Shown: positions 14,114-26,232, numbered from the stretch's first letter. The stretch is 64,000 bases of DNA from Penicillus capitatus (GCA_965649825.1 OZ287700.1:1054001-1118000); one strand, 5' to 3'. Numbers and translations are program-made. Notes: generated by a model not told the origin, from the sequence alone.

Positions 14114-17100
14114 CAGCGTATTTTCCGTGATACTTATTGACGTGACATCAAAATTTGCTCGTCTTAGAAGAGATGACATTTAGTACATAAAATTGTTGGG
14201 TGGGCACTATGTGCGGAACACAAATCGTGATCATTTAATGCACTGCAGTTGTAGATGAGGTCTCGTTGACGTGTTGTCGGATGTCTTTTTGTTGATATTT
14301 GTCGGTTCGAGTTTGATTTGTACAATGACGTCTCTTGTTTGTCAACACAAAATTAATGCAGATGGACGATCATTTGTCCTCTCCTGATTAGAAGGCGTGG
14401 ATTTGCAGAATGGTTCCATGACGAGTTGGTGGTAGGCAACTCATGTATGCTCTTCTTCTGCAGGTTGATTTCTGTCGTCGAAGAGATCTCGAACAATTTC
14501 TAAGATGGCACGCTTCGGTTTCTGAAAGTGAAGGAAAAGCCGATTGTATCAAGCAAACGGCCAATTCGTCCTTATTTATTTCGCAAGACCATGGCCATCT
14601 AAGAATGCAGAACGGCATCAATCCAAAACCGAATTGAAAGAATTCTCGTATGTTTCGGTGTATGATGATCGTCAGTCGCATTCTTCAGGCATTTAAAGTC
14701 TCCGTCTGCAGGGGATTTGCTTTGTGGGGATGGATACAGAGCCGCCTCCATGATTTCGATTCGTCCTAAGCGAGCCGTCTTCAGTTCTGTATTTCCATTG
14801 ATCTTGCAAGACTCTACCGCATTGACCTTTGAAATCCATCAAACTACATGCCTCGGGAACAGCGACAGACCTTCGGAGTCGAAGATCCTATAAAATCTCA
14901 GAGCGAGCATCAAATAGATGTTTATGAATGTGATGTTCGTTGCGCTAGAGACTCATCATGCACGCCGTTGTCATGGGAGAGGACTGACGTCATTCTGAGT
15001 ATGTACACGGAACAGTTCTGTTGTATCCGTCTAAGTATTTAATTATACATTGCCGACGGAGTCCCCCTGCGCGGTTCGCCATCCTGTCCGGACTCGGCCG
15101 TCTGGCCGACTCTCACAATAAACACAAATAGGGATGTGATCTTCTTCTCAGTGACCAACAAAAGACGTGCTGACATGAGATTTGAATTCAAGAAACAGTC
15201 ATTTTGCTCGTTACGTGTGTCAGTATCGTTTTCGAATCCGCTTTAAGGAGGTCATGCCGAATTAATACTCTGTGAACGAGTTCGGGGCCGTAAGACAAAA
15301 CGCGGCCGCATTAGAGTGAGAGCTATGAGGATGGCTCCGACAGAATGTCGGTCACACTTCTGCTCGAGTATTCTGTTAGAACGATGCGATTACACAGTAC
15401 TCAGTGCGCAATGTCATGTCACATTACCGCACACGAGATAGTGAGCACATTCTCTGTGGCTTTGCGCATCACAACGTCCTCACTGCGGAAACGCTGAGTG
15501 CGAATCGTACCGAAGTGCGTAACTAATATATCAAAAATTCTTATAGTTGGTCTTTGCGAAAAAATCTGACAGATAAATAGAGGATCGGTTTAATCCTATG
15601 AGGACGGAGAATCTCTAGTAACAACAACAACAACAACAACATCCAACCTTGCGATTTGCAAAGAGTGTTTCTCTGTAGCAAACCATGTTACCTCACTCTT
15701 GAATCTACCGGCTGACAGAGATGCCATCGACTGAAAGTTTGTGAACAATTGAGATCGTCTGTGGCACCTCGAACTAGCGGAACTGACAAGTGAAGGGACG
15801 ATCGGTTCGATTTCTATCAAAAGCGATCGATTCAGGAACGGCGCGATAACGTCGACGAATCGCGCCACTTTGTCACAAGAACCATCGACACAACAAGTCG
15901 TATGATTGACATACTGCTTACAGAAAAGAATAACATCGTGCTCTAGCGAATCGTCGCTCGTCTACTGCATAATGCACTGACAGTGAAGGGATCGAGAAAT
16001 AGACCAACGATGTCTCTTGTTTTGCACACATCTCCAGTGAAGGTTGTTCGATGGGATCTTGCGTCGAAAGAGGTCTTGACTTGTGTTTCGTGTACCAAAA
16101 AAGGCATCTCAAGCATTTCCAAACCTGCCAAAGACATGTAGTTGAGTTTTGACACATATGAGTACATCCAAGAGTAGCCAACTTCTCTAAAATACTATGT
16201 GTCTATCATTGCGATCAACAAGAGATCGATAATCATTTCGCATGATTGGCGATTAATTCACCTAACGCCTTTCACTAATGTCTAGTACAACACATATCTT
16301 CAAAAAGAAAAAGATGCTAGCTAGAATAACTGATCTCGTTTCCTTCAAGAATTGTTGGTGCATGCTGAGAACAAAAGTTACAAAAGAATGTGTCGACATG
16401 CCGAACTAGAAAGATCCAAATAGGGGTCGTGAGGATATTCTGATGCGACACGTTGTGAGGTTCAATTAATCGTTTTCGATGATCGTTGACACTTTCTGAA
16501 AAAGATTCTTCAAAACGACGTATGTTAAAAGGGTGTTTTACATTAATAAGCGGCTTATATAATTGTACGGTTCTCTGTAAACATCTTCTATCTGTCCGAC
16601 AACTTACAACAGTTACAACACGATCGATGCCTATTCCACGCAGAACTTCCATTATTGGATCCTTTCGCATCGTTCCCGATGCGCACTGGTCTCAGGACAT
16701 GTAACCGACTCGAGCTTTCTCAAAGTACTGCATTCCAATGGCTTCTTTCTCATCAGTTCCGATCGAAACATCGTCATCCGTTTCGATTGTGACAATGATA
16801 ACTTCTCCAAGCTCGGTTTTCCGTCGATGGCCGATTCGCATCATCGCAAGGAGCCGATCTTCCGAATGCGTTCTGCGACGTTTACACAGCACACATGGAG
16901 TACATTACTATTCCGATTGAATTTCGACAGTGGATGGGACAAACATTCAGACAAACAGATAATTGTCCGTCGATCGGATCACTTTCTACGATCGTTTATC
17001 ATTGTAGTATTAGCCAGGCGATAACTATTTCGATTGCCAATCTTTTCTGCTGCTAAGCACTCTTAACTCATAGATCGCAGTGACAGGTAACACCGGAGTC

Positions 17101-18907
17101 GATCCGATTGTGGTTGATGGCGGATAAATTCAGATCGGAGACCCGATCGAGCATCCGACAACGGGGAAACAATGCTCAACGCGCTACGTCAAAGAAATCG
17201 ATTCGATTCGATAAGACGCTATTATAGACAAGCAAACTGCTATACTAAGTCAGCTATCATGGCCATCATATTGTTCGATGCCAACATCGTGCAAAGAGTG
17301 TTCCATCAATGCTGCCTAAGGTGTGATCGTCTAACTGATTGTTATACACTTTCCCACGATAGAGTTCGAGAACAGCGGATCAGCGCTTCTCCACGCTTCA
17401 TCAACTATGTTAGGTTTTTTGAGAACAAAGCGTTTTGATTGCGAGTAGTCAAACCGTGCAAGCAGGTTAACGCAAAAACACTACTAGAGTTGACTTCGGC
17501 AAGGTTATAGAAAATCAACTGACTCCATGTGTTACTTGCAATGGGCAAACATGATATTTGACACTGACAAGTCGATTGAACATCATCGAAGAGCACAAAA
17601 AAATAACTGCATTCAGAATCGATCGTCGAACGCTCGCTGGTCATATCCGTACAAGACGCTTCGTTTCGCCGATAAAAGCTTCGTCGACGAATTGCGTCCC
17701 GGGACACGATTCCAGATAGGAAGTGTTTATCTAGTTCGATTGAATCGACTTCGATCAACGCGTTAGCGATCATCACCGATCGATCGACTTCCATCAGCTT
17801 AAACAATCGCACTCTCGATTGTTTAAACGTTCATCGAGAGTCGATTACACGCGATTAGATAATTTTCGATATCGTTGGGAATGACACCACATATTGCGCA
17901 TTTTACATACGCCCATCGTGCACATGGTTATTCTTGCAGCAGTGCGAAATCGCATGAAGTGTTACAAACTCTTTGCTATGTTTAAAATCCAGGAATGTCC
18001 AGACTGGAGCAGATATATCTCTGTTTTCTTACATAGGAAGTGGATTTGGGGGCATGTTCGACCTGCAAGACGATTTCGTGGATTTCTAAGTAATACTAGC
18101 GTCGATAGTAGTTGTCGATTTTGTGACAGTGCAGATCTCCCCCGTCGTTTACTTAACGACAAATCTGGTAAAGGGCAATGCGATTGCCGTCGCCGACGAG
18201 TCAAACGGGTTCGAACGCACTGGGAGGCAACTCAATTTCATTTTGACTTACCCCAGATCCGGGTGTCGTTCCTTTCTCCATCGTTGGTCTACCTGAGTTT
18301 CATCCAGTTTGCCTCAGTATAACGAGGCTTGCCACTAACTCCTATTAATCCTTCCGACCTTCGCGTTCTATTTCTTATGTTTGTTAGAATCGCGAGTTGC
18401 TGGCAACTATGTAATCAAATAAAACGGCCGAGACTATCAGTAAATACTGTCATTACTAAGTTTCATTGAACCAAACCAATTGTCGTCGTCGTTTGTCGAA
18501 CTCGTTTGAAACAGAGATAAAAGAGTGACCTCTTTGTTCTTAAGTCTAGGTTCAACCGCAGCGTCGACAGCGGAAAACACGGATGCGTCTCGACACACCT
18601 CGTGACCGTTTGATCGTGATCAAGCAATCAATGAACACGGCAATGGACAAACATCCAGGACACAAGAGTGATTGTTCGATATTGTCAAGCCTTAACATTT
18701 GAGACGTTCGTCAAGATCAAGAAACCGTCTTACCGGTCGCAAACATACACGTCAAGGAACCGTCTTATTTGAGATGCACGGCGGAAGAAAAAGAACTCCC
18801 GCATGGTTTCTACGTCCTGAATATACAAGTGTGGCTGTTTCCAATAGAGTTCAGGTTTTTTGTCAAATGCACTTCTATCGAGATCTCGTCCGCTCTTGCG
18901 GTTTCAG
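14114..18907. other. Large gene-poor interval with an AAC microsatellite
   Basis: In 4.8 kb between the USP7-like gene and the F-box/LRR gene I find no spliced or unspliced frame with recognisable domains. There is an (ACA/AAC)n tract near 15620-15640. The interval from about 16700 to 17870 is rich in TCGA/CGATCG words. A 142-codon frame at 17894-18322 has no family resemblance and a Cys/Arg-rich random composition. Confidence 0.5.
15620..15640. repeat. (AAC)n microsatellite
   Basis: About seven tandem ACA/AAC units, read directly, inside the gene-poor interval. Confidence 0.92.
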
Positions 18908-20734
18908 TCATATGAAACAACCTCTATCGAACTCAACGAAAGAGTTATTACTCATATCACCCAGTTTCACCATCGTATGAGGTGATCTGCGTCTCATGCG
19001 TTTCAACAACTGCTCATCTTGTGGATAGTGTGCGTCGCACAGCAGCCACAATTGCTCCAATCTCGTGACAAGATTAGTAGACAGCAGAGACGACCATATT
19101 CTTTGTTGTCTGGGTTCGAAGGATTGTATCCCCAAGATACGAAGGTTGTACAGATTCTCCAGCGCATGTATTCCTTGGTCTGTCACAGTTCCTGCACGAC
19201 TAAACATGTATTCCGATCCGATGAGAAGAACTTCGAGATTCGTTTGTCGCGAAATAAATATCAGCTCAGAGTCACTGAGAATTGGGACGACACTTAGAGA
19301 TCGAAGTTTTGGCATTGTCATCTTCTCCCACGGTAAAACTAGTGTCTCTTGACACCCGAATCGTTGACACGCCAGATTTCGTGATTGATTAGGCGAGCAT
19401 ACGCCTGTCCAAACTAAGAGCTCGAGTTTTCCGAACTGGGACACAAAGCTCACGTCGCTGTCCGTCACCGTACAGTCTTCGATTCTTAATGCCTTTAGAT
19501 TAGGCAGACTTCCTCGGAGTGATGCTCCGTCGAAATGACATGATATCATATTCAGACATTCCACCTGTTCGAAGGTATAGAAAGCATTGTTTGGAATGAC
19601 GAGTTCGTCTTCTTCTTCCCAGCCGTCAATAAAAAGAACCTTCAGATATCTCGCAACACGACTACGAGACAATTGACTCAGATTGTCTTGATAGGCCCCG
19701 AGTAGAACTAAACCAACCAAACGATTCAGATGGGCATATGTGTCAAGTGCGAATCTATTGTCGGGTTCCACTACCGCTGAAGAGACTGTTGTCGCCCACG
19801 GAATTGGTAATCGGGAAACTGTGCGAATGTCCACACCCTGAAGCGTCACATTTTTAACTTCGTCGAGAAAGGCAAACTGCCTGCAATCGTTTAGTATGGA
19901 CCCTTCCACTTCTAGTGATTCCAATCGCTTTAGACTGCCCACTATTAGATCCAGTGTATTTGAATAGTCCTTCGGATGCCGTAACGGCCACAAAAACAAT
20001 GTGTTTAGATGTGTTTTGCCGTACAGCTTGAGGTTCTCTTTGCCATACAAATGTGCTGAAGTGATTCTTTCTAATCTCGAAAGCTGTTCTTGCGCCCTTG
20101 CACAACGATGGTGGAAGACAATCATCGCATGCAAACCGACTTCGATCTGAGTCAGCTTCGGCAACTGGCAGAGCACGTCAACAAGCCTCTCCAACTTCGT
20201 GTCATACCAGTTTTCCAAGCAGAGTTTCTTCTGTTTGCGGTCTTTAGGCAATGCACATTTGGGAGGATGCGTCAGAAACGGCGAGATGTCCACGGATGTC
20301 ACCCGTTCAAACTTCAGCAGCGACGCGAGGTCCGCATCGTTAATTTTTCGCGTGGTGTCGGGACGAATCTCCTCTACGTGCATACTGACGGCTGCGGACC
20401 AGTGTCTGTTGAGCATTCTCAGGGACCGACCCTCCAGTCTCCATCTGCGAGTGTCCTTGAGTACGCGAACGAGACTGTCGATGACGGGCGACGGAAGAGA
20501 AGCCCAATCTCGATGACCTTCATCCACTGACGTTTCGACTTCAGGCGAGTCGGTCACGAAACCCATTTCGTATGGCTCTATTTCTTTCGGCTCTTCTTCG
20601 ACGATAGCGAACCAACGATAGTCGCCTGGCAACAAATACCCGAGTCTCTGCAAGGATGCGAAGCCGCTAGGATGCTCGGAAAAAGACGTTCCGAATGCTG
20701 ACGCGGCGCTTGCATCATACTTTCGTACGACCAC
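18908..20734 (-). CDS. F-box-like / leucine-rich-repeat protein, single exon
   Basis: A 608-residue uninterrupted frame. Residues about 78-125 (WASLPSPVIDSLVRVL ... LRMLNRHWSAAVSMHVEEI) look like an F-box as seen in algal and plant F-box/LRR proteins: an LP start and an NRHW-AAV end. The rest is a series of irregular leucine-rich repeats, for example LKRLESLEVEGSIL, LKALRIEDCTVTDSDV, LRSLSVVPILSDSEL, LEVLLIGSEYM and LYNLRILGIQSF. A role as SCF ubiquitin-ligase substrate adaptor is inference from this architecture. Neighbouring genes have an intron every 100-300 nt, whereas this one has none, which suggests a retrocopy or a rapidly duplicated intronless family. The ATG at 20732-20734 is the first in the frame. 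Confidence 0.75.
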   Translation of the reverse strand: MVVRKYDASAASAFGTSFSEHPSGFASLQRLGYLLPGDYRWFAIVEEEPKEIEPYEMGFVTDSPEVETSVDEGHRDWASLPSPVIDSLVRVLKDTRRWRLEGRSLRMLNRHWSAAVSMHVEEIRPDTTRKINDADLASLLKFERVTSVDISPFLTHPPKCALPKDRKQKKLCLENWYDTKLERLVDVLCQLPKLTQIEVGLHAMIVFHHRCARAQEQLSRLERITSAHLYGKENLKLYGKTHLNTLFLWPLRHPKDYSNTLDLIVGSLKRLESLEVEGSILNDCRQFAFLDEVKNVTLQGVDIRTVSRLPIPWATTVSSAVVEPDNRFALDTYAHLNRLVGLVLLGAYQDNLSQLSRSRVARYLKVLFIDGWEEEDELVIPNNAFYTFEQVECLNMISCHFDGASLRGSLPNLKALRIEDCTVTDSDVSFVSQFGKLELLVWTGVCSPNQSRNLACQRFGCQETLVLPWEKMTMPKLRSLSVVPILSDSELIFISRQTNLEVLLIGSEYMFSRAGTVTDQGIHALENLYNLRILGIQSFEPRQQRIWSSLLSTNLVTRLEQLWLLCDAHYPQDEQLLKRMRRRSPHTMVKLGDMSNNSFVEFDRGCFI

Positions 20735-21179
20735 TAGTCGTCTGATTTGGAAGCTTTCAATCGGTGTTTAGTAGACAAAAGATTGACGAGAGGTCGAAAT
20801 ACTAACCAAGAGGCAAGCTTCTTGTCGAGTTTATCATCCGAATCAGACAGTTATCATTGTCTTAAAATGATTCGATGCTACAGTCTCCTTGAATATAGAG
20901 TGCATAACGTTCATTTACGATCAGCTTATCAATCACACTTCGCGTGCTTGTGGATTTGCGGATTTTTACGCACTTCATGCACTACGGTATTCTCCAAGCC
21001 GTTTCCATGGCCTTATTTAGAATCTTGTGTGACTTCGACGCGATCATCGGCTAGAAGAAATGTGGCTTTAAAAACTCCAAAAAAACACGTTTCATGCAGG
21101 ATCTGCACACTTATATAGCTCTTCGACGTCTGTGGGGTTTATCGACATCAATTTATTGACTATCGACAATAGTACGCAC

Positions 21180-21440
21180 TTAATGAGGAGCGAAGAATGC
21201 GTTATTCTCCCGGAAGCATAATCTTGATCCGTTATTGGTCAGTTTACAATCTGTGCCTGTACAGACCGGAATTGGCATGACGGTAATATCGCACGGTTTG
21301 TTTCCATTAAGTCCACAAGTCACAACGACGGCTCCATTTTTGCATTCGAACAGAATTTGGTTGGCACGGGCAAGAGCGCCAGAAAGGGAGAACAGAAGGA
21401 CGAAGCTCCGTGTCCACCAGAAACGTGTTCCCGTCGCCAT
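21180..21440 (-). CDS. Small secreted cysteine-containing protein, short paralogue 1
   Basis: Starting at the ATG near 21438-21440, the frame encodes a hydrophobic signal peptide (TRSFVLLFSLSGALARA) and a short mature part with about six cysteines. It contains FECKNGAVVVTCGLN and ITVMPIPVC followed by TDCKLTNNG, which align with paralogue 2 at 22181-22600 (FACEFGAVLVTRGLK and ITVEPIPTC, NCTVFDVG). The stop at 21180-21182 comes soon after this shared block, so the C-terminal extension of paralogue 2 is missing. An earlier in-frame ATG would extend the frame to 21482. I do not recognise the family. Function unknown; secretion is inferred from the signal peptide. Confidence 0.6.
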   Translation of the reverse strand: MATGTRFWWTRSFVLLFSLSGALARANQILFECKNGAVVVTCGLNGNKPCDITVMPIPVCTGTDCKLTNNGSRLCFRENNAFFAPH

Positions 21441-22180
21441 TTCGATGAGGACGAATTGCCAAGTCTCGGATAAACTAGTCACTGCAGGTATTCAGGCAAA
21501 CAGCAGTAGCCGACGGTTTTGTGTGAACCTCTTGCATCTGTGAATCGTCTGCTCAGTTAGATGATAGGTATTGCTCTTCGACGTACGTGATGCTGACCTT
21601 ATACAATCCCATTCGATGCTATCGATCGAGCTAGGTAGCTGCACAACATAACACTCGGCTTCCTTACGAAGAGAAGAATCTTGTAATGCTTCGCAAGAAA
21701 GAGGGGGTTCTCGCGGTATCTTTGTCCAAAAACCGCTGCTGTCGAGTTTATGATTGTACGCCGTCAGCTTTATCACTCGCGTCTGATCGTTTTATCGACA
21801 TGTCTTGTTCAAGACAAGCACCGAGCGCAGATCAACCATATGTCGATGGCACCTCCCCACTTTTCTTTATGTACTAGACGCGTTCATGACGTTACAGGCA
21901 AAGGTTCATCTCCATATTAACAATTTCCGACATTTCTTGGCAGTTCTTGCCAAGACCCCTTTCATCATAACCCGTGTCATCTTTTTGCATGCAATGGAGA
22001 TGTTCGGCTGTAAAAAGAAAAACACATCTGTGTGCATAGTAATGAGCACGTGTGCTGCTCGCGACTTGCCGAAAACTGAACAGTCCTTCAAAGGAGCAAT
22101 CCTCTTTCCAACCGTGAGCACCAATCGATGTTTATTCATGGAATATAAAAAAGTCCTTGCATCATCCGGCTTTAAATGCG

Positions 22181-22600
22181 TCAAGGATTGAAGTTAGCAC
22201 ATGGTTGGTCACATGAGCCACCACATTGATTGTCGCCCGCAAAGGTAGATCTGCAGACGAATGTGCCTCTTTCGATTCCTCCATCTGCAGACCGACACCA
22301 GGCAACGCAACGACGCGACGCCGCCACCAACGGAATGCACGAAGCGGCGGGAACTGTGTTTTTAAGAAGTTGAACGGATGTTCCGACGTCGAAGACTGTG
22401 CAGTTGGGAGGGTCGCATGTTGGTATAGGCTCGACGGTAATGGCACATCCAGCATCCTCCTTCAGCCCTCTTGTTACCAGCACAGCCCCAAACTCGCAGG
22501 CAAAGACGTTTGGCGAATCTCCACATGCAAGACTTACGGCGAAAAAGGCGGAGAAAAACAAACTGCACGCCAATAACAGTCCATCTCGTGCACGCAACAT
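22181..22600 (-). CDS. Small secreted cysteine-rich protein, paralogue 2
   Basis: From the ATG at 22598-22600, a signal peptide (LLLACSLFFSAFFAVSLA) precedes about 115 residues containing roughly a dozen cysteines. The first half is homologous to the protein at 21180-21440. The second half is a separate Cys-rich segment (CVAWCRSADGG, CRSTFAGDNQCGGSCDQPC) absent from paralogue 1. The same strand, a spacing of about 0.7 kb and the shared block indicate tandem duplication. No known domain is recognised; candidates are a cell-wall or extracellular-matrix protein or an effector-like secreted protein, with no evidence for either. An in-frame upstream ATG would begin the frame at 22702, but the internal ATG places the signal peptide at the N-terminus. 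Confidence 0.65.
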   Translation of the reverse strand: MLRARDGLLLACSLFFSAFFAVSLACGDSPNVFACEFGAVLVTRGLKEDAGCAITVEPIPTCDPPNCTVFDVGTSVQLLKNTVPAASCIPLVAASRRCVAWCRSADGGIERGTFVCRSTFAGDNQCGGSCDQPCANFNP

Positions 22601-22702
22601 TCTCGACGCTGTAGAAAACAACTGGAGGAAAACGCAGCCGGCAAATGTCACCTCGTTACCGTCCTCGACGATAGAGTCCACGCGGCCTCCAAGGGTCCAC
22701 AT

Positions 22703-24864
22703 GGATCTGCGGTTAAAGGGGTATTGAATATAGTTAAAACTATTCTTGTTAATGCGATCAAGAACTTAATCATGCGCTGCGGAGACTGTCAGAGGAAATC
22801 TCGATCGCACAGTATCGAACCCATCAGGATGCAGCTAGAAGCGAATCAACAACGGATTATCGATGAATTCTTAAACCGATCACTTCTACTCGACCACAAT
22901 CCGATCGACGCGACGTTTGTACACATTTATCGCAAGCATAACGAATCGAATTGTTGTTTTTTGCGTTGTGGACAAGAAAGATATTTCCAGATGTGCTGTG
23001 TGCAATCTGAACTACGATCCGTCTTGTCACAACGACTTCTGACATAGCATCCGTCGAACTACAGATTTTTCACGATATATTCTGCTTGAATGTGCTGTAG
23101 GCTTTCCTCGCCGCTTCGCCAATGTTTGACTACTCTGATCTGTGCTTTTAGTGGATGACATTGAAAGACAACAGACTGCATGAAGAACAAAGATGGACAG
23201 CGATTCTTTGATAATCGACGATAGAAAGTCGACTTGAATTCTCTAACACGTTTCAAATGTACATTTGCAACAAGCCGACTTTGAAGAATTCAGATGGGAT
23301 TTTTAGTGAGGTATCCTGAGTTTCATCTTCGTCACTTCGTTGATATGTAGTAATGTCAGTAAGAAGAAAATGTACCTGGTAGTCAGCAACAATTGTGTTC
23401 GTCGCTGATAGAAAGCCAACTTCTGTTCTCTATTGAATTTTGAATTGGATCGGTCGCTTTTATAAGAATCAAACCCCATTGGTCGACGTTAGTCGAAACA
23501 GGATAGGATCGATCGCATCTCGTCGAATTGAACTATCGATCTCTCAAAATCAAAAACGAATTAAACGATCTCTATTCGTTAGTTTTGCTAACTTCAAGAT
23601 GTTTTTAAGCCCCTACTGAATAAATAACAAGACGAATCGTCGGCCGATTTGGTTTTCGACAAATCATTCTTGTTTGCCACAGCTATTCATTCGATCGCCT
23701 ATGAACAAATCGAACTTCGATTTAGCTGTAAGATCTACTGGCGAAGAACAGCTGGGGAAATCTAGATTCGCCAGCTTCGTCAATCGATATGCATTGTGCT
23801 GTCATCTAACTGGATTTTGATGTCGGATGTACTGCCGTTCTGGATGTTTCATTGGACTAGTAATGGCCCCGAAAGCTACAACTGTCTAACGCTTATTATC
23901 CAACGCCCACTGCCCGGGTCTACATGGACTTATAGAACGATTTCATATCTAAGAATCGTACTTCAACGAAAGTTTAGTCCAGTCATTTTTTGAGGCGCGA
24001 CCATAATGCGAAGATTAGAACATGCCATACTTAACAAAAAGAGCGAAAAACCGCAGCAACAAAGTGATCACGATGAGATCAGTGAGATTGCGTGTGTTAA
24101 GGATTAGTTGGCATGAATAAAGTTTGAGTCAATCGCGGAGTTAGCTGCCTTCCATATCTGACTGAATAGCTTATATCTCAAAAAAGTACCGGTGTTTATC
24201 GACTTCGATCTCGATCGGTCGATTATTTTCGATCGATCTCGCGCTGTTCGATTCTTAGTAATCGATTTCGATAGGCATTGATTTTAACGGCAATTTGTTC
24301 GCTTTCGAGCTCTCGATTTCGATTTTCTCGATATTGATCTTGATCTTTCCGACTACTATTGATTGATTTCGAGCAAATCGCTTCCTCGATGTCGTCGGGC
24401 ATCGTCAATTGTTCAATCATCTTTCAGGCTTCGATTATACGGGATTATATAATTATCGTCTATTCAGTGTAATCGGTTGAAGCAACGATCTATGCACGAT
24501 TTGCCGCTGGAACAACGAAGACTCTTAAATGCGTTTACAACTCAATCATGAAAGGAAAGACGGTGCGTCCAATCACATATCGGCGTTTTCGATATCCGTT
24601 GCAATCGTATATCATCATCCGGAGACGTTTTCTTCTTAACAATCCTCTCTCCATCAGCTTCATCGTTGGCAATGCTCATAAGAAGATCTCTCATTGTGCT
24701 TCCCCAGCCACCCTGACGCGAATTCCTCATCCAGAGTGCAGTACAAGACCACACTACGATAGTAGCGCGTCTCTCCTGGGCAGATCGATGTGACGGTGTG
24801 TAACAAGCCTGATCTTGCATTTCGCTAATCTTCTTCGCGTTCTACTACCCCCTCGCATTTCGAG
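22703..24864. other. Gene-poor interval, TCGA-rich
   Basis: No convincing gene. From about 23440 to 24420 the DNA is unusually dense in TCGA, ATCGAT and CGATCG words; the densest part is 24195-24420. The recurrent element GATGTGACG occurs at 24787-24795, about 70 nt upstream of the uncoupling-protein ATG. Confidence 0.5.
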
Positions 24865-26232
24865 ATGGTCGGCGGTGGCCCAAATGCTCCTCTTCCTATC
24901 CATTGGTCTTTCCTATGCAGTGCCTTCGCGACGTCGACAGCAGAGGTTTCTATCTGGGGACCCTCTAAGATCTGCAACGTGTTATGTACTAGGCGCTCAC
25001 CATTCCGCTAGACACAGCAAAAGTGCGTCTCCAGCTACAAACAACAGCAGCCGGCGAGACCCCAAAATACAAGTCCGACGACACATTCTGTTTTCGCCCC
25101 CCCCCCCGACTCCGAGGCGGACTGCGACAGAGGTATGCTGGGGACTGTCACCACGGTGGCCCGAGAAGAAGGTCCCAAGGCGCTCTGGAAGGGTCTAGAG
25201 CCAGGTCACGTCTGTCTGCCTTCAACGAATCACACATGACTCTCCATTTCTCTACTTAGGCATACACCGTCAGTGTCTCTTTGGCGGACTTCGAATCGGC
25301 CTCTATGATCCAGTACGTGTTATCAAAGAGATCACCGCCTTCAGGAGGATAGTGATTCATGCAGATGAAATCGCTCATCGTGGGGAAAGACCATGTTGGT
25401 GATATCCCGCTGCACTTGAAGATCGCATCTGGACTTGCCACCGGTGCTTTGGCGATTGCGGTTGCCAGCCCGACAGATCTCGTCAAGGCAACATGCCACA
25501 GAAAGTTGACGGATTGGTGAGAGAAGCTTCTTTAGGTTCGTATGCAAGCCGAAGGGAAACTACCGGAGGGTGCCACTCGCAGATACCCTTCTGCTTTTAA
25601 AGCATACGGCATCATTGCAAAGTAACACAAGAATAGGTGTGTGACCATCGCCTTCGATTCTGGTGCTCATAGGACGGAAGGGGTAAGCAGTCTGTGGACA
25701 GGATTGGGACCAAACATGGCACGTAACGCCATCATTAATGCAGCAGAGTTGGCAAGCTATGATCAAATCAAGCAAACTCTTCTCGCCTCAGGCTACTTCA
25801 AAGACAACGTCGTCACGCATCTCGCAGCAGGTTCTCACACATCTCTCACTCTTTTCGTCTCACACGTCGACGATTACCAGGTCTGGGTGCCGGTTTCTTT
25901 GCCGTCTGCATTGGATCTCCAGTGGATGTTGTGAAGTCGCGCATAATGGGTACCAATTAGGAATCCGTATTGTGATCACATACAGAGCCCACGTCATAGG
26001 TGCTCCTATCGGGACGTACTCTGGAGTGGTAAACTGTTTCGTCAAGACCTTCCAACAAGACGGCATTATGGCTTTCTACAAAGGATTCATCCCAAACTTT
26101 GGAAGACTGGGATCTTGGAACGTCGCCATGTTTCTGGTTCTGGAACAAGTATGCTCACTCTTTTCACTCTTCACACAACCTAACTGCACATCCCTTCAGG
26201 CTAAAGCGTTCGTCGGTGCTCGGCTAAATTAA
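24865..26232 (+). CDS. UCP: Mitochondrial uncoupling protein (plant UCP/PUMP-type carrier)
   Basis: Inner-membrane carrier of the SLC25 family, closest in pattern to plant PUMP/UCP, which dissipates the proton gradient and/or exchanges C4 dicarboxylates and amino acids. Ten exons: 24865-24945, 24993-25072, 25131-25204, 25260-25312, 25365-25487, 25536-25621, 25673-25830, 25881-25949, 26000-26148 and 26200-26232. The three carrier repeats are visible: IPLDTAKVRLQLQ; HRQCLFGGLRIGLYDP; SPTDLVKVRMQAEGKLPEG; WTGLGPNMARNAIINAAELA; GAGFFAVCIGSPVDVVKSRI; FYKGFIPNFGRLGSWNVAMF. The third intron-bounded segment matches the UCP signature (GLHRQCLFGGLRIG in plants). The intron at 25488-25535 begins GC, a GC-AG intron. 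An 11-C homopolymer (25097-25107) lies in the second intron. Convergent with HPRT. Confidence 0.94.
25097..25107 (+). repeat. Poly-C tract in a UCP intron
   Basis: Eleven consecutive C residues within the intron 25073-25130; a likely length-variable or error-prone site. Confidence 0.9.

Noticed and set aside
17894-18322. 142-codon plus-strand frame
   Set aside because: Composition looks random (Arg/Cys/Phe-rich) and there are no domains; it is in a gene-poor, TCGA-rich interval.
21805-22191. 128-codon plus-strand frame between the two secreted-protein paralogues
   Set aside because: It has no signal peptide, domain or codon bias, and most likely is chance openness opposite intergenic DNA.
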